Shown: positions 1 through 8,885, counted from the first letter of the stretch. The stretch is DNA of 64,000 bases from Phycisphaerae bacterium (GCA_022180725.1 BQMO01000021.1:60501-124500), one strand, 5' to 3'. Made by a program: numbers and translations. Notes: generated from the letters alone by a model not told the origin.

Positions 1-262
1 TCATGCCGCGGGCAATGGCGATGGCGCCGTTGCCGCGGAGGGCCAGCACGAGCACGGGGGAACTGGTCATGAACCGGACCAGCCCGTCGTAAAAGCCCTT
101 GCCTTTGTGCGCCTCGTAGTGGGTCGCGGCGAGCTGCGGGGAAATCTGCATCATCTTGCAGCCGACGACCTGCAGGCCCTTATCCTCGAATCGGCTGATG
201 ATGCGGCCCATCAGGCCGCGCTGCACGGCGTCGGGCTTGAGAATAATCAACGTCGTTTCCAT
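1..262 (-). CDS. ndk: Nucleoside diphosphate kinase (3' end cut by window edge)
   Basis: Transfers the gamma phosphate of ATP to nucleoside diphosphates through a phospho-histidine in the cytosol. Translation begins METTLIILKPDAVQRGLMGR, the family's N-terminal strand with the conserved KPDAVxRG phosphate-contact motif, followed by the RxxxKG region (FEDKGLQVVG) and an AxxHYxxHKGKGFYDGLV segment. About 87 of the usual 140 or so residues are present. The catalytic NxxHGSD segment lies beyond the left edge and cannot be checked. The ATG is preceded by a good GGAGG. It diverges from ugd. Confidence 0.93.
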   Translation of the reverse strand, partial: METTLIILKPDAVQRGLMGRIISRFEDKGLQVVGCKMMQISPQLAATHYEAHKGKGFYDGLVRFMTSSPVLVLALRGNGAIAIARGM

Positions 263-421
263 GCGAACCTCCGTCATTTCAGGGGGCAAGCATAGGCGGC
301 GCGGCCGAAGAATTCGGGCCTTCCGAGGGGAATCGGGGCCAGGATTCCTCTATAGTGCCGAACTCGTCGTCACCACGAGCCGAACAACTCCCCGCACCCT
401 GAACACGGAGAACTCCGCACG

Positions 422-1771
422 ATGCGATTGACCATGGTCGGCACCGGGTATGTCGGGCTTGTCACGGGCGTGTGCTTTGCCAACACCGGCAATCATGTCA
501 CCTGCCTCGACGTGGACCCCGGCAAGATCGAGAAACTTCGCCAGGGGCAGTGCCCGATCTACGAGCCGGGGCTGGAGGAACTCCTCGAGCGCAACATCGC
601 CGCGAAGCGACTGACGTTCACGCTGGATGCGAAAGCGGCGTACCGCGACGCCGACATGATCTTCATCTGCGTCGGCACGCCCTCGGACGAAAAAGGGCAC
701 ACGGACCTGCGGTACGTGCTCGGGGCGGCGGACGACATCGCGGACGTGCTGAAGTCGCTCGGGCCGACCCAGAAGCCCAAGGTCGTGGTGATGAAGTCCA
801 CCGTGCCGGTGGGGACGACGCACGCGGTGCGCGACCGCATCCGCGAGCGGGTCGGGCCGGGCATTCCCTTCGCCGTCGCGGACAACCCGGAGTTCCTGAA
901 GGAAGGGGCGGCCATCGACGACTTCAACAAACCCGACCGGGTGGTGGTCGGGGCGGACGAGGACTGGGTCGGGCAGGCGATGCGCGACCTGTACGACCCG
1001 TTCGTGCGCAACGGGCACCCGATCTACGTCATGGATGTTCGCTCGGCGGAGATGGTGAAGTACGCAAGCAACAACTTCCTGGCGACGAAGATCTCGTTCA
1101 TCAACGAGATGGCCAACCTGTGCGAGGCCTACGGGGCCGACATCAACCGCGTCCGCGAAGGCATGTGCTCGGACAAGCGGATCGGGAACGCGTTTTTGTA
1201 CCCGGGGCTGGGGTACGGGGGGTCGTGCTTCCCGAAGGACACGCTGGCGTGCATCATGATGGGCGACAGGGCGGGAATCGAGGCGTCGCTCTCGAAATCC
1301 GTTCACGCGGTCAACCAGCGGCAGCGTGACCGTTTCTTCGACAAGGTCGTTGCGCATTTCGGGGGCAAAGCGACGGCGTTGCAGGGCAAGCGCCTGGCCT
1401 TCTGGGGCATCGCGTTCAAGCCGCGCACCGACGACATCCGCGAGGCCCCGGCGCTGACGCTGATCCGCAAGGCCGCCGGGTTCGGCGCCACCTGTATCGC
1501 GTTCGACCCGGTCGCCAACGACAACGCCCGGGCCGACCTTGGCCCCGCGGCCACGATCGTGGAGGACATGTACGCGGCCCTCGACGGGGCCGATGCCCTG
1601 GTTATCTCGACGGACTGGGACGAGTTCAAAAGCCCCGACTACGCCCGGGTCAAGGGCCTTCTGAAATCGCCGGTGATCTTCGACGGGCGCAACCTGTACC
1701 GCAGCGCCACCATGCGTCAGCACGGGTTTACGTACTACTCCGTCGGTCGTGCCCCGGTGAAGCCGGCCTGA
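422..1771 (+). CDS. ugd: UDP-glucose 6-dehydrogenase
   Basis: Oxidises UDP-glucose to UDP-glucuronate with two NAD+, feeding exopolysaccharide or uronic-acid synthesis. The 449 residues are normal for the family. The N-terminal Rossmann motif is GTGYVG (residues 7-12), the central helix carries the KYASNNFLATKISFINE signature, and the catalytic cysteine lies in GYGGSCFPKD near residue 269. The C-terminal UDP-binding domain contains GIAFKPRTDDIREAP. A TATAGT at 351-356 could be its -10. The start is chosen because MRLTMVGTGYVG matches the family N-terminus. The DNA methyltransferase gene follows after 12 bp. Confidence 0.95.
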   Translation: MRLTMVGTGYVGLVTGVCFANTGNHVTCLDVDPGKIEKLRQGQCPIYEPGLEELLERNIAAKRLTFTLDAKAAYRDADMIFICVGTPSDEKGHTDLRYVLGAADDIADVLKSLGPTQKPKVVVMKSTVPVGTTHAVRDRIRERVGPGIPFAVADNPEFLKEGAAIDDFNKPDRVVVGADEDWVGQAMRDLYDPFVRNGHPIYVMDVRSAEMVKYASNNFLATKISFINEMANLCEAYGADINRVREGMCSDKRIGNAFLYPGLGYGGSCFPKDTLACIMMGDRAGIEASLSKSVHAVNQRQRDRFFDKVVAHFGGKATALQGKRLAFWGIAFKPRTDDIREAPALTLIRKAAGFGATCIAFDPVANDNARADLGPAATIVEDMYAALDGADALVISTDWDEFKSPDYARVKGLLKSPVIFDGRNLYRSATMRQHGFTYYSVGRAPVKPA

Positions 1772-1783
1772 CGGCCGGCGAAG

Positions 1784-2581
1784 TTGGCGGGTCCGAGCGT
1801 GACACCGAACGTCACCGTACAACAAGGCGACTGGCTCGACCTTGCACGAGGTCTGCCCGCGCACTCGATCGACCTGCTCTACACCGACCCGCCGTTCAAC
1901 ACCGGGCGCACCCACGCGACGCCCCCGAACGCGCACCGGCGCAACGACCGGGGAAGGATTCCGACGGCGTTTCACGACCGCTGGCCGGACATGACGGCGT
2001 ACATCTCCTGGCTTCGAGTACGCCTTGAGGCCACGCTGCCCGCGATGAAACCCACGGCAAACGTCCTGGTGCACGGCGATCAGCGTGCCTCGCACCATAT
2101 CCGTCTGATGCTCGACGATCTGCTCGGGGCCGACCGGTTCGTGAATCACCTGATCTGGCACTACGGCCTGGGCGGGTCCTCGCCCCGGTCCTTTGCCCGC
2201 AAGCACGACGACATCCTGTATTACTGCCTTGAACCCTCGCGGTACTACTTCGAGGCGCCCCGCGTGCCGGCGACGAGCAACAGGCTTCGCGGGCACACCA
2301 AAAAGGCTACGGACGTGCTGAACATTCCCTCGCTCAACAACATGGCCTCGGAGCGAACGGGGTACCCGACGCAGAAGCCCCTGGCCCTGCTGGAACTGCT
2401 GATCGGCGCGATGTGTCCGCCCGGGGGGCGCGTGCTGGACCCCACGTGCGGATCGGGCACGACGCTGGTCGCCGCGGCGCGCCTGGGGCGCAAGGCCGTC
2501 GGGTTCGATGTCAACCCCGTGGCGGTGCGGACGGCGCATCGCCGCCTGGCGGCTGAGACGTCAGCCCGCGGCCTCCACTAG
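1784..2581 (+). CDS. Orphan DNA methyltransferase, beta class (N6_N4_Mtase family)
   Basis: Predicted S-adenosylmethionine-dependent DNA amino-methyltransferase. The catalytic motif TDPPFNTG (about residues 35-42) precedes the SAM-binding motif LDPTCGSGTT near the C-terminus, the permuted order of the beta class. DPPF favours N6-adenine over N4-cytosine, where SPPY is usual. The central region has WHYGLGG and a TQKPLALLELL helix typical of these enzymes. No restriction endonuclease or specificity subunit is adjacent, so an orphan regulatory or housekeeping methylase is inferred. The TTG at 1784 gives 265 residues; a GTG at 1799 is equally plausible. The stop codon overlaps the promoter of the next gene. 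Confidence 0.88.
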   Translation: MAGPSVTPNVTVQQGDWLDLARGLPAHSIDLLYTDPPFNTGRTHATPPNAHRRNDRGRIPTAFHDRWPDMTAYISWLRVRLEATLPAMKPTANVLVHGDQRASHHIRLMLDDLLGADRFVNHLIWHYGLGGSSPRSFARKHDDILYYCLEPSRYYFEAPRVPATSNRLRGHTKKATDVLNIPSLNNMASERTGYPTQKPLALLELLIGAMCPPGGRVLDPTCGSGTTLVAAARLGRKAVGFDVNPVAVRTAHRRLAAETSARGLH

Positions 2582-2584
2582 ACT
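2579..2584 (+). promoter_or_regulatory. -10-like TAGACT, leaderless type
   Basis: TAGACT overlaps the methyltransferase stop codon and sits 8 nt before the ATG at 2593, with no Shine-Dalgarno between them. It fits the window-wide TANNNT-N5-8-start pattern. No convincing -35 is seen. Confidence 0.45.
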
Positions 2585-2592
2585 CTCCCCGC

Positions 2593-3207
2593 ATGCGCCG
2601 GCTGGCCTCCCTCTACGACTACCGCATCGTCAACGTGAACGTGAACATTCTGCTCGCGGGCGCTATCGCCCTGGGCATCACCGTCGCGGTCATGCACACG
2701 CTTGAAGCCACCGGTCTGCTCGCGCGGCTCATCGCGTCGGTCGGGGAGCACCACTTCGTCGTGCGGGGGTACGAACTGCACGGGGAGAAGTTCGTGGTGC
2801 AGGGGCTGACCTTCATCGTCGACCTGGTGGCGGATGTGGCGGTGTACTACGGGCTGCACTGGCTGGCCAACCACATGCCACGGAAGCATGTCCGCCCGCG
2901 GAACGCCTACACCAACCTCTCGTTCATGCGCGACGCTTCGCTCGTGCAGTTCGAGCGGGCGCTGATCTCGCCCGTGCTGTACGTCGCCGCCCTGGGGCTG
3001 CAATCCAAGCTGCACCACGACGGACACCCGATCGCTTTCGCCACAGCGGTCGGGTTCACCGTCGGGATTGTTCTCTCCCGCGCCCTGCATACGCTCTGGA
3101 TGCTCCGGGCGGAGCGCAAGGCCGGGGTCACGTCCGCGGCGGATATCGTGGGGCCGGACCCGAACCCGCCGCGTGACCCCGCCCAACCACCCGCCTCGCG
3201 TTCGTGA
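2593..3207 (+). CDS. Hypothetical integral membrane protein
   Basis: A 204-residue protein I do not recognise. Hydrophobic segments lie at about residues 18-38 (ILLAGAIALGITVAV), 75-95 (LTFIVDLVADVAVYYGLHWLA), 120-140 (ALISPVLYVAALGL) and 150-170 (AFATAVGFTVGIVL), suggesting three or four membrane passes. The last ~30 residues are a hydrophilic, Pro-rich tail. Basic residues around HMPRKHVRPR suggest a cytoplasmic loop. Nothing catalytic is visible. The ATG follows a TAGACT hexamer by 8 nt. The asnB start lies close downstream, so co-transcription is possible. Confidence 0.7.
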   Translation: MRRLASLYDYRIVNVNVNILLAGAIALGITVAVMHTLEATGLLARLIASVGEHHFVVRGYELHGEKFVVQGLTFIVDLVADVAVYYGLHWLANHMPRKHVRPRNAYTNLSFMRDASLVQFERALISPVLYVAALGLQSKLHHDGHPIAFATAVGFTVGIVLSRALHTLWMLRAERKAGVTSAADIVGPDPNPPRDPAQPPASRS

Positions 3208-3243
3208 GACTTGAACGCGATTCGCCGTCACCCCACCGGACCC

Positions 3244-5352
3244 ATGTGCGGAATCGCCGGCATCTTCCGAATCTTCTCGCCCGGCGTGGCCCCCCCGCCG
3301 CTGCTGGAGTCCATCCCCGAAGCGTGGCTCGACCTGCTCGATGATTCGATCAAGCACCGAGGCCCCGACGGCCAAGGCCGCTTCCGCGACCGAGTCGTCC
3401 GGGCCGACGGCGTGACCGCGGATGTCGCGTTCGTGCACCGGCGCCTTTCGATCCTCGACCACGCGGGCGGCGCCCAGCCGATGGTCCTGGACGCGGGGGG
3501 CCTGAGTGGTATGGGTGGCACAGGCGTCTCGCCCGTGCTCCCGCCAACCGCTGACTCCCCGCTCTTGTTCCAAGGCTCATCGAACGCGGAGGTGGAGTAC
3601 CGGGCACTCCCCCCCGACCCGAATCTTCTCGCCGTGGCGTTCAACGGGTGCCTCTACAACCACCGGGAGTTGCGGCGGGAACTCCAGGCCGCGGGACACA
3701 CCTTCCACACCGACCACAGCGACACCGAGGTGCTGCTGCATGGGTGGCGTGCGTGGGGTGAGGGGTTGTACGAACGGCTGCACGGCATGTTCGCGTTGAT
3801 GCTGTGGGATCGCGCGACGGGCACGATGGCCCGCGCGCGCGACCTGTTCGGCGAGAAGCCGCTCTACACCCATCACGTGCCGACCGGGGACGGATGGATC
3901 AATGTGTACGCGAGCGTGCCGCCCGGCGCAACGGGTCTGCTGGGCGCTCTTCCGGATCCGACGCATCACGTGCCGAGCGGGAGCAGCGTGGCGGACTGGG
4001 TGCGCTTCGGCTGGGGCATCACTCTCCCCACGCCGGGGGCCCGCGCGGTCGAGCCGTGCAGCATCGAAGTCAATGCCCCCACGGGCAAGCCCATCCCTGA
4101 TCGGGCCACGGCGGAACAACTGGCCGAACTTGTTCCGCCGCGGGTGGCGCACCGTGGGCCACTCACGCACGACGGCGTGCGGGTTGTGCCGCACCGCGAC
4201 ACGCCGATGACGCTCGAGCGGCTCGAAGACCTGCTCGACGCGGCCGTGCGGTCGCGGCTGGAGGCGGACGTGCCGCTGGGCGTGTTCCTCTCGGGCGGGA
4301 TCGATTCGAGCCTGATCGCGCATTACGCGCGAAAGGCCCTGGGACACGTGCGGACATTCACGGTGCGGATGCCCGACGCGGCGTACGACGAGTCGGGCTA
4401 CGCCGAGGAGGTCGCACGCATTCTCGGCACGGACCACACCACGCTGGAGTGCGGCACAACCCCCGCCGAGGACCTCGTGCATCTGATCGAAACGCTCGGA
4501 TTGCCCTTCGGAGATTCATCACTGCTGCCGGCGTACTGGGTCTGCCGCGAGGCTCGAAAGCACGTAACCGTCGCCCTGAGCGGCGACGGGGGCGACGAAC
4601 TCTTCCTCGGGTACGACCGCTACACCGCGCCGCTGTGGCTGGAACTCCCGCGCGGCATGTTCGGGTGGCTGGCGAGCCAACTGCAACGGACGCCTGATCC
4701 GAAGGCGTGGCGGGCGCGCGCCGGCCGGATGATCGACGCGGCGGGGAACCTCGGGTATTACGACCTCGTGTCGATCTTTCCGGATTCGATGCTGCGCGAG
4801 TTGATCCCCGACACGCCGGAGTACCGCGCGGCGCGCGAACACATCCGGCGTCACGCCCCCCGCACGCTCGAACTCGCGCAATCCGCGGACCTCGTGAACT
4901 ACCTGCCCGAGGACTTGCTCCGCAAGACCGACACCGCCTCGATGGCCGTCGCGCTGGAGGTGCGTTGCCCCTTCCTTGATCCAACCCTCGCGGTCGCGGC
5001 GCTGTCGGCGCCGGTGGCGCAGATCATGCCCGGCGGACGCCGCAAAGGCCTGCTCCGCGACCTGGCCCGACGATATCTTCCCGCGTCCATCGTCGATCGC
5101 CCCAAGATGGGCTTTGCCATCCCGATCGGCGAGTGGTTCCGCTCCGACTACGGCGGCATGAAGACCCTCCTCCTCGACCACCTCAACTCCGCCGACGCCT
5201 ATCCGGCCGACCTGCTCGGCCTCGAACTCAACCGCACTTTCATCCAGCAAATGATCACCGAGCACATGTCCAGCAAGCGCGACCACGCCCAGCGCCTCTA
5301 CATGCTTCTCGTCCTTGGCATCTGGTGTCGATGGTTGAGACGGCTGCCCTGA
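3244..5352 (+). CDS. asnB: Asparagine synthetase (glutamine-hydrolysing)
   Basis: Makes asparagine from aspartate, glutamine and ATP. The start is set at 3244, not the upstream in-frame TTG (3211), because it gives MCGIAGI with Cys2 as the N-terminal nucleophile of the class II glutaminase domain. That domain continues through [26 protein letters not shown] and HSDTEVLLH. The synthetase domain has the PP-loop LSGGIDSS near residue 350 and [16 protein letters not shown]. At 702 residues it is longer than the ~550-650 usual. One extra block (about residues 86-130) contains a palindromic repeat at the DNA level, and the region between LFGEKPLY and the PP-loop also diverges from the canonical family. 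Confidence 0.92.
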   Translation: MCGIAGIFRIFSPGVAPPPLLESIPEAWLDLLDDSIKHRGPDGQGRFRDRVVRADGVTADVAFVHRRLSILDHAGGAQPMVLDAGGLSGMGGTGVSPVLPPTADSPLLFQGSSNAEVEYRALPPDPNLLAVAFNGCLYNHRELRRELQAAGHTFHTDHSDTEVLLHGWRAWGEGLYERLHGMFALMLWDRATGTMARARDLFGEKPLYTHHVPTGDGWINVYASVPPGATGLLGALPDPTHHVPSGSSVADWVRFGWGITLPTPGARAVEPCSIEVNAPTGKPIPDRATAEQLAELVPPRVAHRGPLTHDGVRVVPHRDTPMTLERLEDLLDAAVRSRLEADVPLGVFLSGGIDSSLIAHYARKALGHVRTFTVRMPDAAYDESGYAEEVARILGTDHTTLECGTTPAEDLVHLIETLGLPFGDSSLLPAYWVCREARKHVTVALSGDGGDELFLGYDRYTAPLWLELPRGMFGWLASQLQRTPDPKAWRARAGRMIDAAGNLGYYDLVSIFPDSMLRELIPDTPEYRAAREHIRRHAPRTLELAQSADLVNYLPEDLLRKTDTASMAVALEVRCPFLDPTLAVAALSAPVAQIMPGGRRKGLLRDLARRYLPASIVDRPKMGFAIPIGEWFRSDYGGMKTLLLDHLNSADAYPADLLGLELNRTFIQQMITEHMSSKRDHAQRLYMLLVLGIWCRWLRRLP
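3518..3538. repeat. Palindromic dispersed-repeat-like element inside asnB
   Basis: Arms gcacaggcg (3518-3526) and cgcccgtgc (3530-3538) are inverted repeats with one mismatch around a TCT loop. Read in the gene frame it encodes [10 protein letters not shown]; on the other strand it reads [10 protein letters not shown] recall such peptides as recurrent in planctomycete and related proteins, which suggests a short interspersed palindrome; this is memory, not a search. It lies in a segment absent from typical AsnB glutaminase domains. Confidence 0.6.
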
Positions 5353-5389
5353 TGCCGCATGCCTCGATGCCCTCCACGCCCCTCGTTCC

Positions 5390-5395
5390 TACCGT
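5390..5395 (+). promoter_or_regulatory. -10-like TACCGT, leaderless type
   Basis: TACCGT is followed by six bases and then the ATG of the oxidoreductase at 5402. No Shine-Dalgarno is present. Confidence 0.4.
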
Positions 5396-5401
5396 CCCGG
5401 C

Positions 5402-6544
5402 ATGACCAAGCCAATCACGTACGGGATGATCGGGGGCGGGCAGGGGGCGTTCATCGGTGCGGTGCACCGCATGGCCGCGTCGCTGGACCATCAGGCGCGG
5501 CTGGTCGCCGGGGCGCTCTCGTCCACGCCGGAGAAGTCGTTGGCGTCAGGGCGCGATCTGGGTCTTCCCGACGACCGCAACTACCCAACGTGGCAGGCGA
5601 TGCTGGAAGGCGAACAGGCCCGTCCCGACCGAATCGACTTTGTTTCGATCGTGACGCCGAACCATGCGCACTTCGAACCGGCCAACGCCTTCGCCGCCGC
5701 GGGGTTCCACGTCGTGCTCGACAAGCCGATGGTGCTGAACTCCGGGCAGGCCGCGACGCTCGCCGCGACGGTCGCAAAATCCGGCGTGGTCTTCGCGGTG
5801 ACGTACAACTACACGGGGTATCCGCTCGTCAAGAAGGCCGCGGACCTCGTGCGGTCGGGGACGCTGGGCGTGGTCCGCAAGGTGTTCGTCGAGTACCACC
5901 AGGGCTGGCTGGCGACGCCGCTGGAGGCCACGGGCCAGAAGCAGGCGGGGTGGCGGACGGACCCGAAGCGTGCGGGCGCCGGGGCCGTGGGCGATATCGG
6001 TTCACACGCGGAGAACCTCGTCGCGACGATCACGGGGCTGGAGATCGAGTCGCTGTGCGCCGACGCGGCGACGTTCGTACCCGGACGCACCATCGACGAC
6101 GACGCGGCGGTGCTGCTGCGGTTCAAAGGCGGCGCCAAGGGCGTGCTCACCTGCTCGCAGGTGTGTGTGGGTGAAGAGAATAACCTGTCGATCCGCGTGT
6201 ACGGTTCGGAGGGCGCGCTGGCGTGGCGGCAGGAAAACCCCAACGAACTATGGCACACCCCGCGCGACCAGCCGAGACGGCTCATCACCCGCGCGGGCGC
6301 GGACGCCGGTCCTCAGGCCGCTGCGGCGACGCGTCTGCCCTCGGGACATCCCGAGGGGTTCATCGAGGCGTTCGCGAACGTGTACCGCGGGGTGATCGGA
6401 GCGATCCGTGCGAAACGCGAAGGACGCACGCCCGACGGGCTGGCCACACAGTTCCCGACGGTCCACGACGGAGCACGGGGCGTGCGATTCATCGAACGCG
6501 TGCTCGAGAGTTCCGCCCGCGGCGGTGTATGGATCCCCGCCTGA
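5402..6544 (+). CDS. Gfo/Idh/MocA family oxidoreductase
   Basis: Predicted NAD(P)-dependent sugar or inositol dehydrogenase. The 380 residues have the N-terminal Rossmann glycine motif [12 protein letters not shown] (about 8-19), the [11 protein letters not shown] strand, and the catalytic-lysine motif DKPM (about 107-110). The C-terminal alpha/beta domain contains [15 protein letters not shown], the usual GxxxDxGxH substrate region with the catalytic histidine. The exact substrate cannot be read from sequence. The neighbourhood (asnB, ugd) would suit polysaccharide or sugar metabolism but does not prove it. It is followed by a separate signalling pair. Confidence 0.88.
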   Translation: MTKPITYGMIGGGQGAFIGAVHRMAASLDHQARLVAGALSSTPEKSLASGRDLGLPDDRNYPTWQAMLEGEQARPDRIDFVSIVTPNHAHFEPANAFAAAGFHVVLDKPMVLNSGQAATLAATVAKSGVVFAVTYNYTGYPLVKKAADLVRSGTLGVVRKVFVEYHQGWLATPLEATGQKQAGWRTDPKRAGAGAVGDIGSHAENLVATITGLEIESLCADAATFVPGRTIDDDAAVLLRFKGGAKGVLTCSQVCVGEENNLSIRVYGSEGALAWRQENPNELWHTPRDQPRRLITRAGADAGPQAAAATRLPSGHPEGFIEAFANVYRGVIGAIRAKREGRTPDGLATQFPTVHDGARGVRFIERVLESSARGGVWIPA

Positions 6545-6645
6545 ATGATTCTCGGACGTGTGTTCCCGGACGATGCACCCCACGTCCACCAACTCTCGGT
6601 CAATCACGCTCGCGCCCGCGTCGATCTTGGACATGGGAGGTGCCC

Positions 6646-6987
6646 ATGCCGCACGAACCGTCCGACGCGTCCGCACCCCTGCGGAGCACCCTGGAAGGCG
6701 ACCCGGACATGGCCGAGCTGGTCGGCCTGTTCGTGGGCGACCTTCCGCAACGGATTGATTCACTCCGCACCGCCTGGAGCGAGCATCGCGCGGCGGACCT
6801 GCAGCGCCTGGCCCACCAGTTGCGCGGGTCAAGCGCGTCGTACGGGTTCGCGTCGATCGGAGATTCGGCGGGGCGGCTTGAGGACGCGCTGCGAGACCTC
6901 GACCTCGCACGTTCACCGACGCTCGACGCGTTCAAGAGCTCCGTGGACGAACTGATCGAACTCTGTCGCCGTGCCGCGGTGAAATGA
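6646..6987 (+). CDS. Hpt (histidine phosphotransfer) domain protein
   Basis: A 113-residue stand-alone Hpt domain that would relay phosphate between a hybrid kinase and a receiver. The phosphorylatable histidine is in LAHQLRGSSASYGF (about residue 50), the classic H-x-L-K/R-G-S/A-S/A motif, within an alpha-helical bundle beginning ELVGLFVGDLPQRIDSL. The start at 6646 is supported by GGGAGG just upstream; an open frame extends further upstream but has no signal. The receiver-GGDEF gene follows after 18 bp, making it the likely phosphotransfer partner. The cognate kinase is not in the window. Confidence 0.87.
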   Translation: MPHEPSDASAPLRSTLEGDPDMAELVGLFVGDLPQRIDSLRTAWSEHRAADLQRLAHQLRGSSASYGFASIGDSAGRLEDALRDLDLARSPTLDAFKSSVDELIELCRRAAVK

Positions 6988-7005
6988 ACAGGCCGACGCC
7001 GCTCC

Positions 7006-7962
7006 ATGACACACGCTCACGCACAACCCGATGACACACGCCCGGTCGTTCTGATCATCGATGACTCGGTGGATGTCCATCGCCTGCTGACCATCAAACT
7101 CCGCAACGAGGGCGTCGCTCTTCAGCACGCCCACGATGGAGTTCAGGGCCTCGACATGGCCCGAACGGCCCCGCCCGCGGCGATCCTGCTCGACCTGGAC
7201 ATGCCCGGGCTGGACGGGCTGGCCGTCATCCGCCGCCTGAAGGAAGAAGAAGCGACCCAGCACATCCCGGTGCTGGTGCTCTCGGGATTGCGCAAACCGG
7301 AAGATAAGGTTGCGGCGTTCGAACTCGGCGCGGCGGATTACATCACCAAGCCGTTTGACCTGACGGAACTCCGCGTGCGACTGCGGGCGGCGCTCAAGAT
7401 ACACCACTTGCTGCAACTCCTCGCGCACCGAGCCCAGATTGACGGTCTGACCGACCTCTGGAACCGCGCCTTCTTCGACCAGCGCTGGGATCAGGAGCAC
7501 GCGCGCTGTCAACGGCACGGGCACCCGCTGTCGGTCGCCATGATCGACATCGACCATTTCAAGCAGATCAACGACACGAAGGGCCATCCCGTGGGTGACG
7601 CCGTGCTCACCGGGCTGGCCAAGGTGCTGCGACGCGAATCGCGTCAGTCCGACTGCGTCTGCCGCTACGGAGGCGAGGAGTTCGTCCTGGTGATGCCCGA
7701 CACCGGACCGACCGACGCGGCGAACGTCTGCGAGCGCATCCGGGCCGCGGTGGAATCCGCGACGTTCGTCGGGACGGAGGGGCTTCGCGTGACGATCTCC
7801 GTCGGTGTGGCGGGGGCGTCGGGGGCGTGCCCGCTTTCACCGGGCGACTGGCTCCGCGAAGCGGACCGCAATCTGTACGCCGCGAAGTCCGGCGGACGCA
7901 ACCGCGTCGTCAGCAGCGACCTGCCGACCGTCTGCCCCATCTCCATGAAACTCGCCGGGTAA
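7006..7962 (+). CDS. Response regulator with GGDEF domain (diguanylate cyclase)
   Basis: 318 residues. The N-terminal receiver domain (about 9-130) has the acidic pair IDDS, the phospho-acceptor aspartate in ILLDLDMPGLDG and the switch lysine in ITKPFD. The C-terminal GGDEF domain (about 150-305) has active-site GGEEF in CRYGGEEFVLV. An RxxD inhibitory site (RQSD) sits exactly five residues before it, so the cyclase is predicted active and feedback-inhibited by c-di-GMP. The domain order is that of PleD/WspR-like enzymes with one receiver. The adjacent Hpt gene suggests phosphorelay input. It converges with the barrel protein gene. Confidence 0.93.
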   Translation: MTHAHAQPDDTRPVVLIIDDSVDVHRLLTIKLRNEGVALQHAHDGVQGLDMARTAPPAAILLDLDMPGLDGLAVIRRLKEEEATQHIPVLVLSGLRKPEDKVAAFELGAADYITKPFDLTELRVRLRAALKIHHLLQLLAHRAQIDGLTDLWNRAFFDQRWDQEHARCQRHGHPLSVAMIDIDHFKQINDTKGHPVGDAVLTGLAKVLRRESRQSDCVCRYGGEEFVLVMPDTGPTDAANVCERIRAAVESATFVGTEGLRVTISVGVAGASGACPLSPGDWLREADRNLYAAKSGGRNRVVSSDLPTVCPISMKLAG

Positions 7963-7967
7963 CCCGC

Positions 7968-8600
7968 TTAGAACGGGAAGATCAGCCCGGCGTAGAGCAT
8001 CGCGCTGTCGCGGGCCGGATTGTCGTCATCACCCGTCAGCCGCGCGTTCGACACGTGCGCCCAGCGCAGCCCGATCTCGGCCCGGGCGCCCGAGGATTCG
8101 TCAAGCCGGAACGTCGCCCCGACCCCCGCGCGCGGCGTGAACGCGAAGGGGGTGCCGTCCTCGACTTCCCCTTCGATCTCCCGGGCCGCGGGCACGTCGT
8201 CGGTTGCGATCACCACGCCGATGCCTACGTCCGCGTAGAGCGTGAAACGCTCGCGGTTCACGCAATGCCAGCGGAAGACCATGTTCGGGTTGAGTCCAAG
8301 CGCGTCATCCCCCGGCTGGTTGTAGTACCACAGCCCGAGTTCGATGGTGAACTCCACGTCCTCGGCGAGGAAGTACCGCGCCGCGATGTTCACATTCACG
8401 TCGGTCGCCTCGTCGAAGTCATGGGCCGCCCCGGCGCTGAGCGACCACCACCACGTGTCCGCCTGTCCGAACCGAGGGACCGCGTCGCCGGCGGGTTCGT
8501 CCAGCCTCATCGACGCGTCGAACCGGGGTGCGGGGTTGGGGGATTCTGAAGCGGGAACCGCCGTGCAGGAAGCGGCGGCGAGGAGTATCACCTGGATCAT
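7968..8600 (-). CDS. Acyloxyacyl hydrolase / PagL-like outer-membrane beta-barrel protein
   Basis: A 210-residue exported protein of alternating hydrophobic strands (DTWWWSLSAGAAHDF, NVNIAARYFLAEDVEFTIELGLWYY) ending in a C-terminal phenylalanine (LYAGLIFPF), as in outer-membrane barrels. Near the C-terminus, RWAHVSNARLTGDDDNP resembles the PagL/lipid A 3-O-deacylase active site with its His-x-Ser-Asn motif, hence the call; a generic barrel is the alternative. MIQVILLAAASC looks like a short signal or lipoprotein peptide with no basic head, so processing is uncertain. The ATG follows a TAGTCT hexamer by 7 nt. Confidence 0.68.
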   Translation of the reverse strand: MIQVILLAAASCTAVPASESPNPAPRFDASMRLDEPAGDAVPRFGQADTWWWSLSAGAAHDFDEATDVNVNIAARYFLAEDVEFTIELGLWYYNQPGDDALGLNPNMVFRWHCVNRERFTLYADVGIGVVIATDDVPAAREIEGEVEDGTPFAFTPRAGVGATFRLDESSGARAEIGLRWAHVSNARLTGDDDNPARDSAMLYAGLIFPF

Positions 8601-8606
8601 GGCGAG

Positions 8607-8613
8607 TAGACTA
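8607..8613. promoter_or_regulatory. Bidirectional palindromic -10 (TAGACTA)
   Basis: TAGACTA contains a plus-strand -10-like TAGACT and a minus-strand TAGTCT shifted by one base. The minus-strand hexamer is 7 nt before the barrel-protein ATG (leaderless). The plus-strand hexamer would give a leader of about 24 nt to the coiled-coil protein at 8643. Confidence 0.42.
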
Positions 8614-8642
8614 TCACGCCTTGGATCGGAGTGAACCCTCGC

Positions 8643-8873
8643 ATGACGCCCGAACCGACAACGCCCGACGACCACGCCAACACACGGCTGCAACGGCTCG
8701 AAGAGGCGCAGGGGTTCCTCGAACACACGAACGACGCGCTCGCCGAACAGGTCCGGGCGCTCGAACGCCGCGTCCACGACACGGCGTTGCGGCTGGCGAC
8801 CCTCGAATCGCGCCTCGCCCGGTTGATCGAGCACGCAGGGGACGATGAGGCCCCGCCCGATGCTGCCGCGTGA
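8643..8873 (+). CDS. Small SlyX-like coiled-coil protein
   Basis: A 76-residue charged protein with a continuous heptad pattern (RLQRLEEAQGFLEHTNDALAEQVRALE and onwards) followed by an acidic tail. Size and pattern resemble SlyX-family proteins, whose role is unclear. ATG 8643 is preferred; an in-frame GTG at 8631 lies too close to the GGAG at about 8627. The stop lies inside a hairpin shared with the convergent gpmI. Confidence 0.6.
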   Translation: MTPEPTTPDDHANTRLQRLEEAQGFLEHTNDALAEQVRALERRVHDTALRLATLESRLARLIEHAGDDEAPPDAAA

Positions 8874-8880
8874 ACGCGGC
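8865..8880. terminator. Hairpin between convergent genes
   Basis: Arms gccgcgt and acgcggc form a 7-bp inverted repeat around the coiled-coil gene's stop codon, just before the gpmI stop on the other strand. There is no T-tract, so termination is only a possibility. Confidence 0.3.
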
Positions 8881-8885
8881 GCGAT

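Noticed and set aside
400..422. CGGAG-AA-CTCCG self-complementary stretch at the ugd ribosome-binding site
   Set aside because: A 2-nt loop is too tight for an RNA hairpin of that form; may be chance in GC-rich DNA.
350..2539. Very long minus-strand reading frame of 729 codons antisense to ugd and the methyltransferase
   Set aside because: It is a high-GC shadow frame: Arg/Val/Gly-rich composition, no recognisable motif, and it covers two well-supported genes.
1784..2581. Complete restriction-modification system
   Set aside because: Neighbouring genes are a sugar dehydrogenase and a membrane protein; no endonuclease or specificity protein is present.
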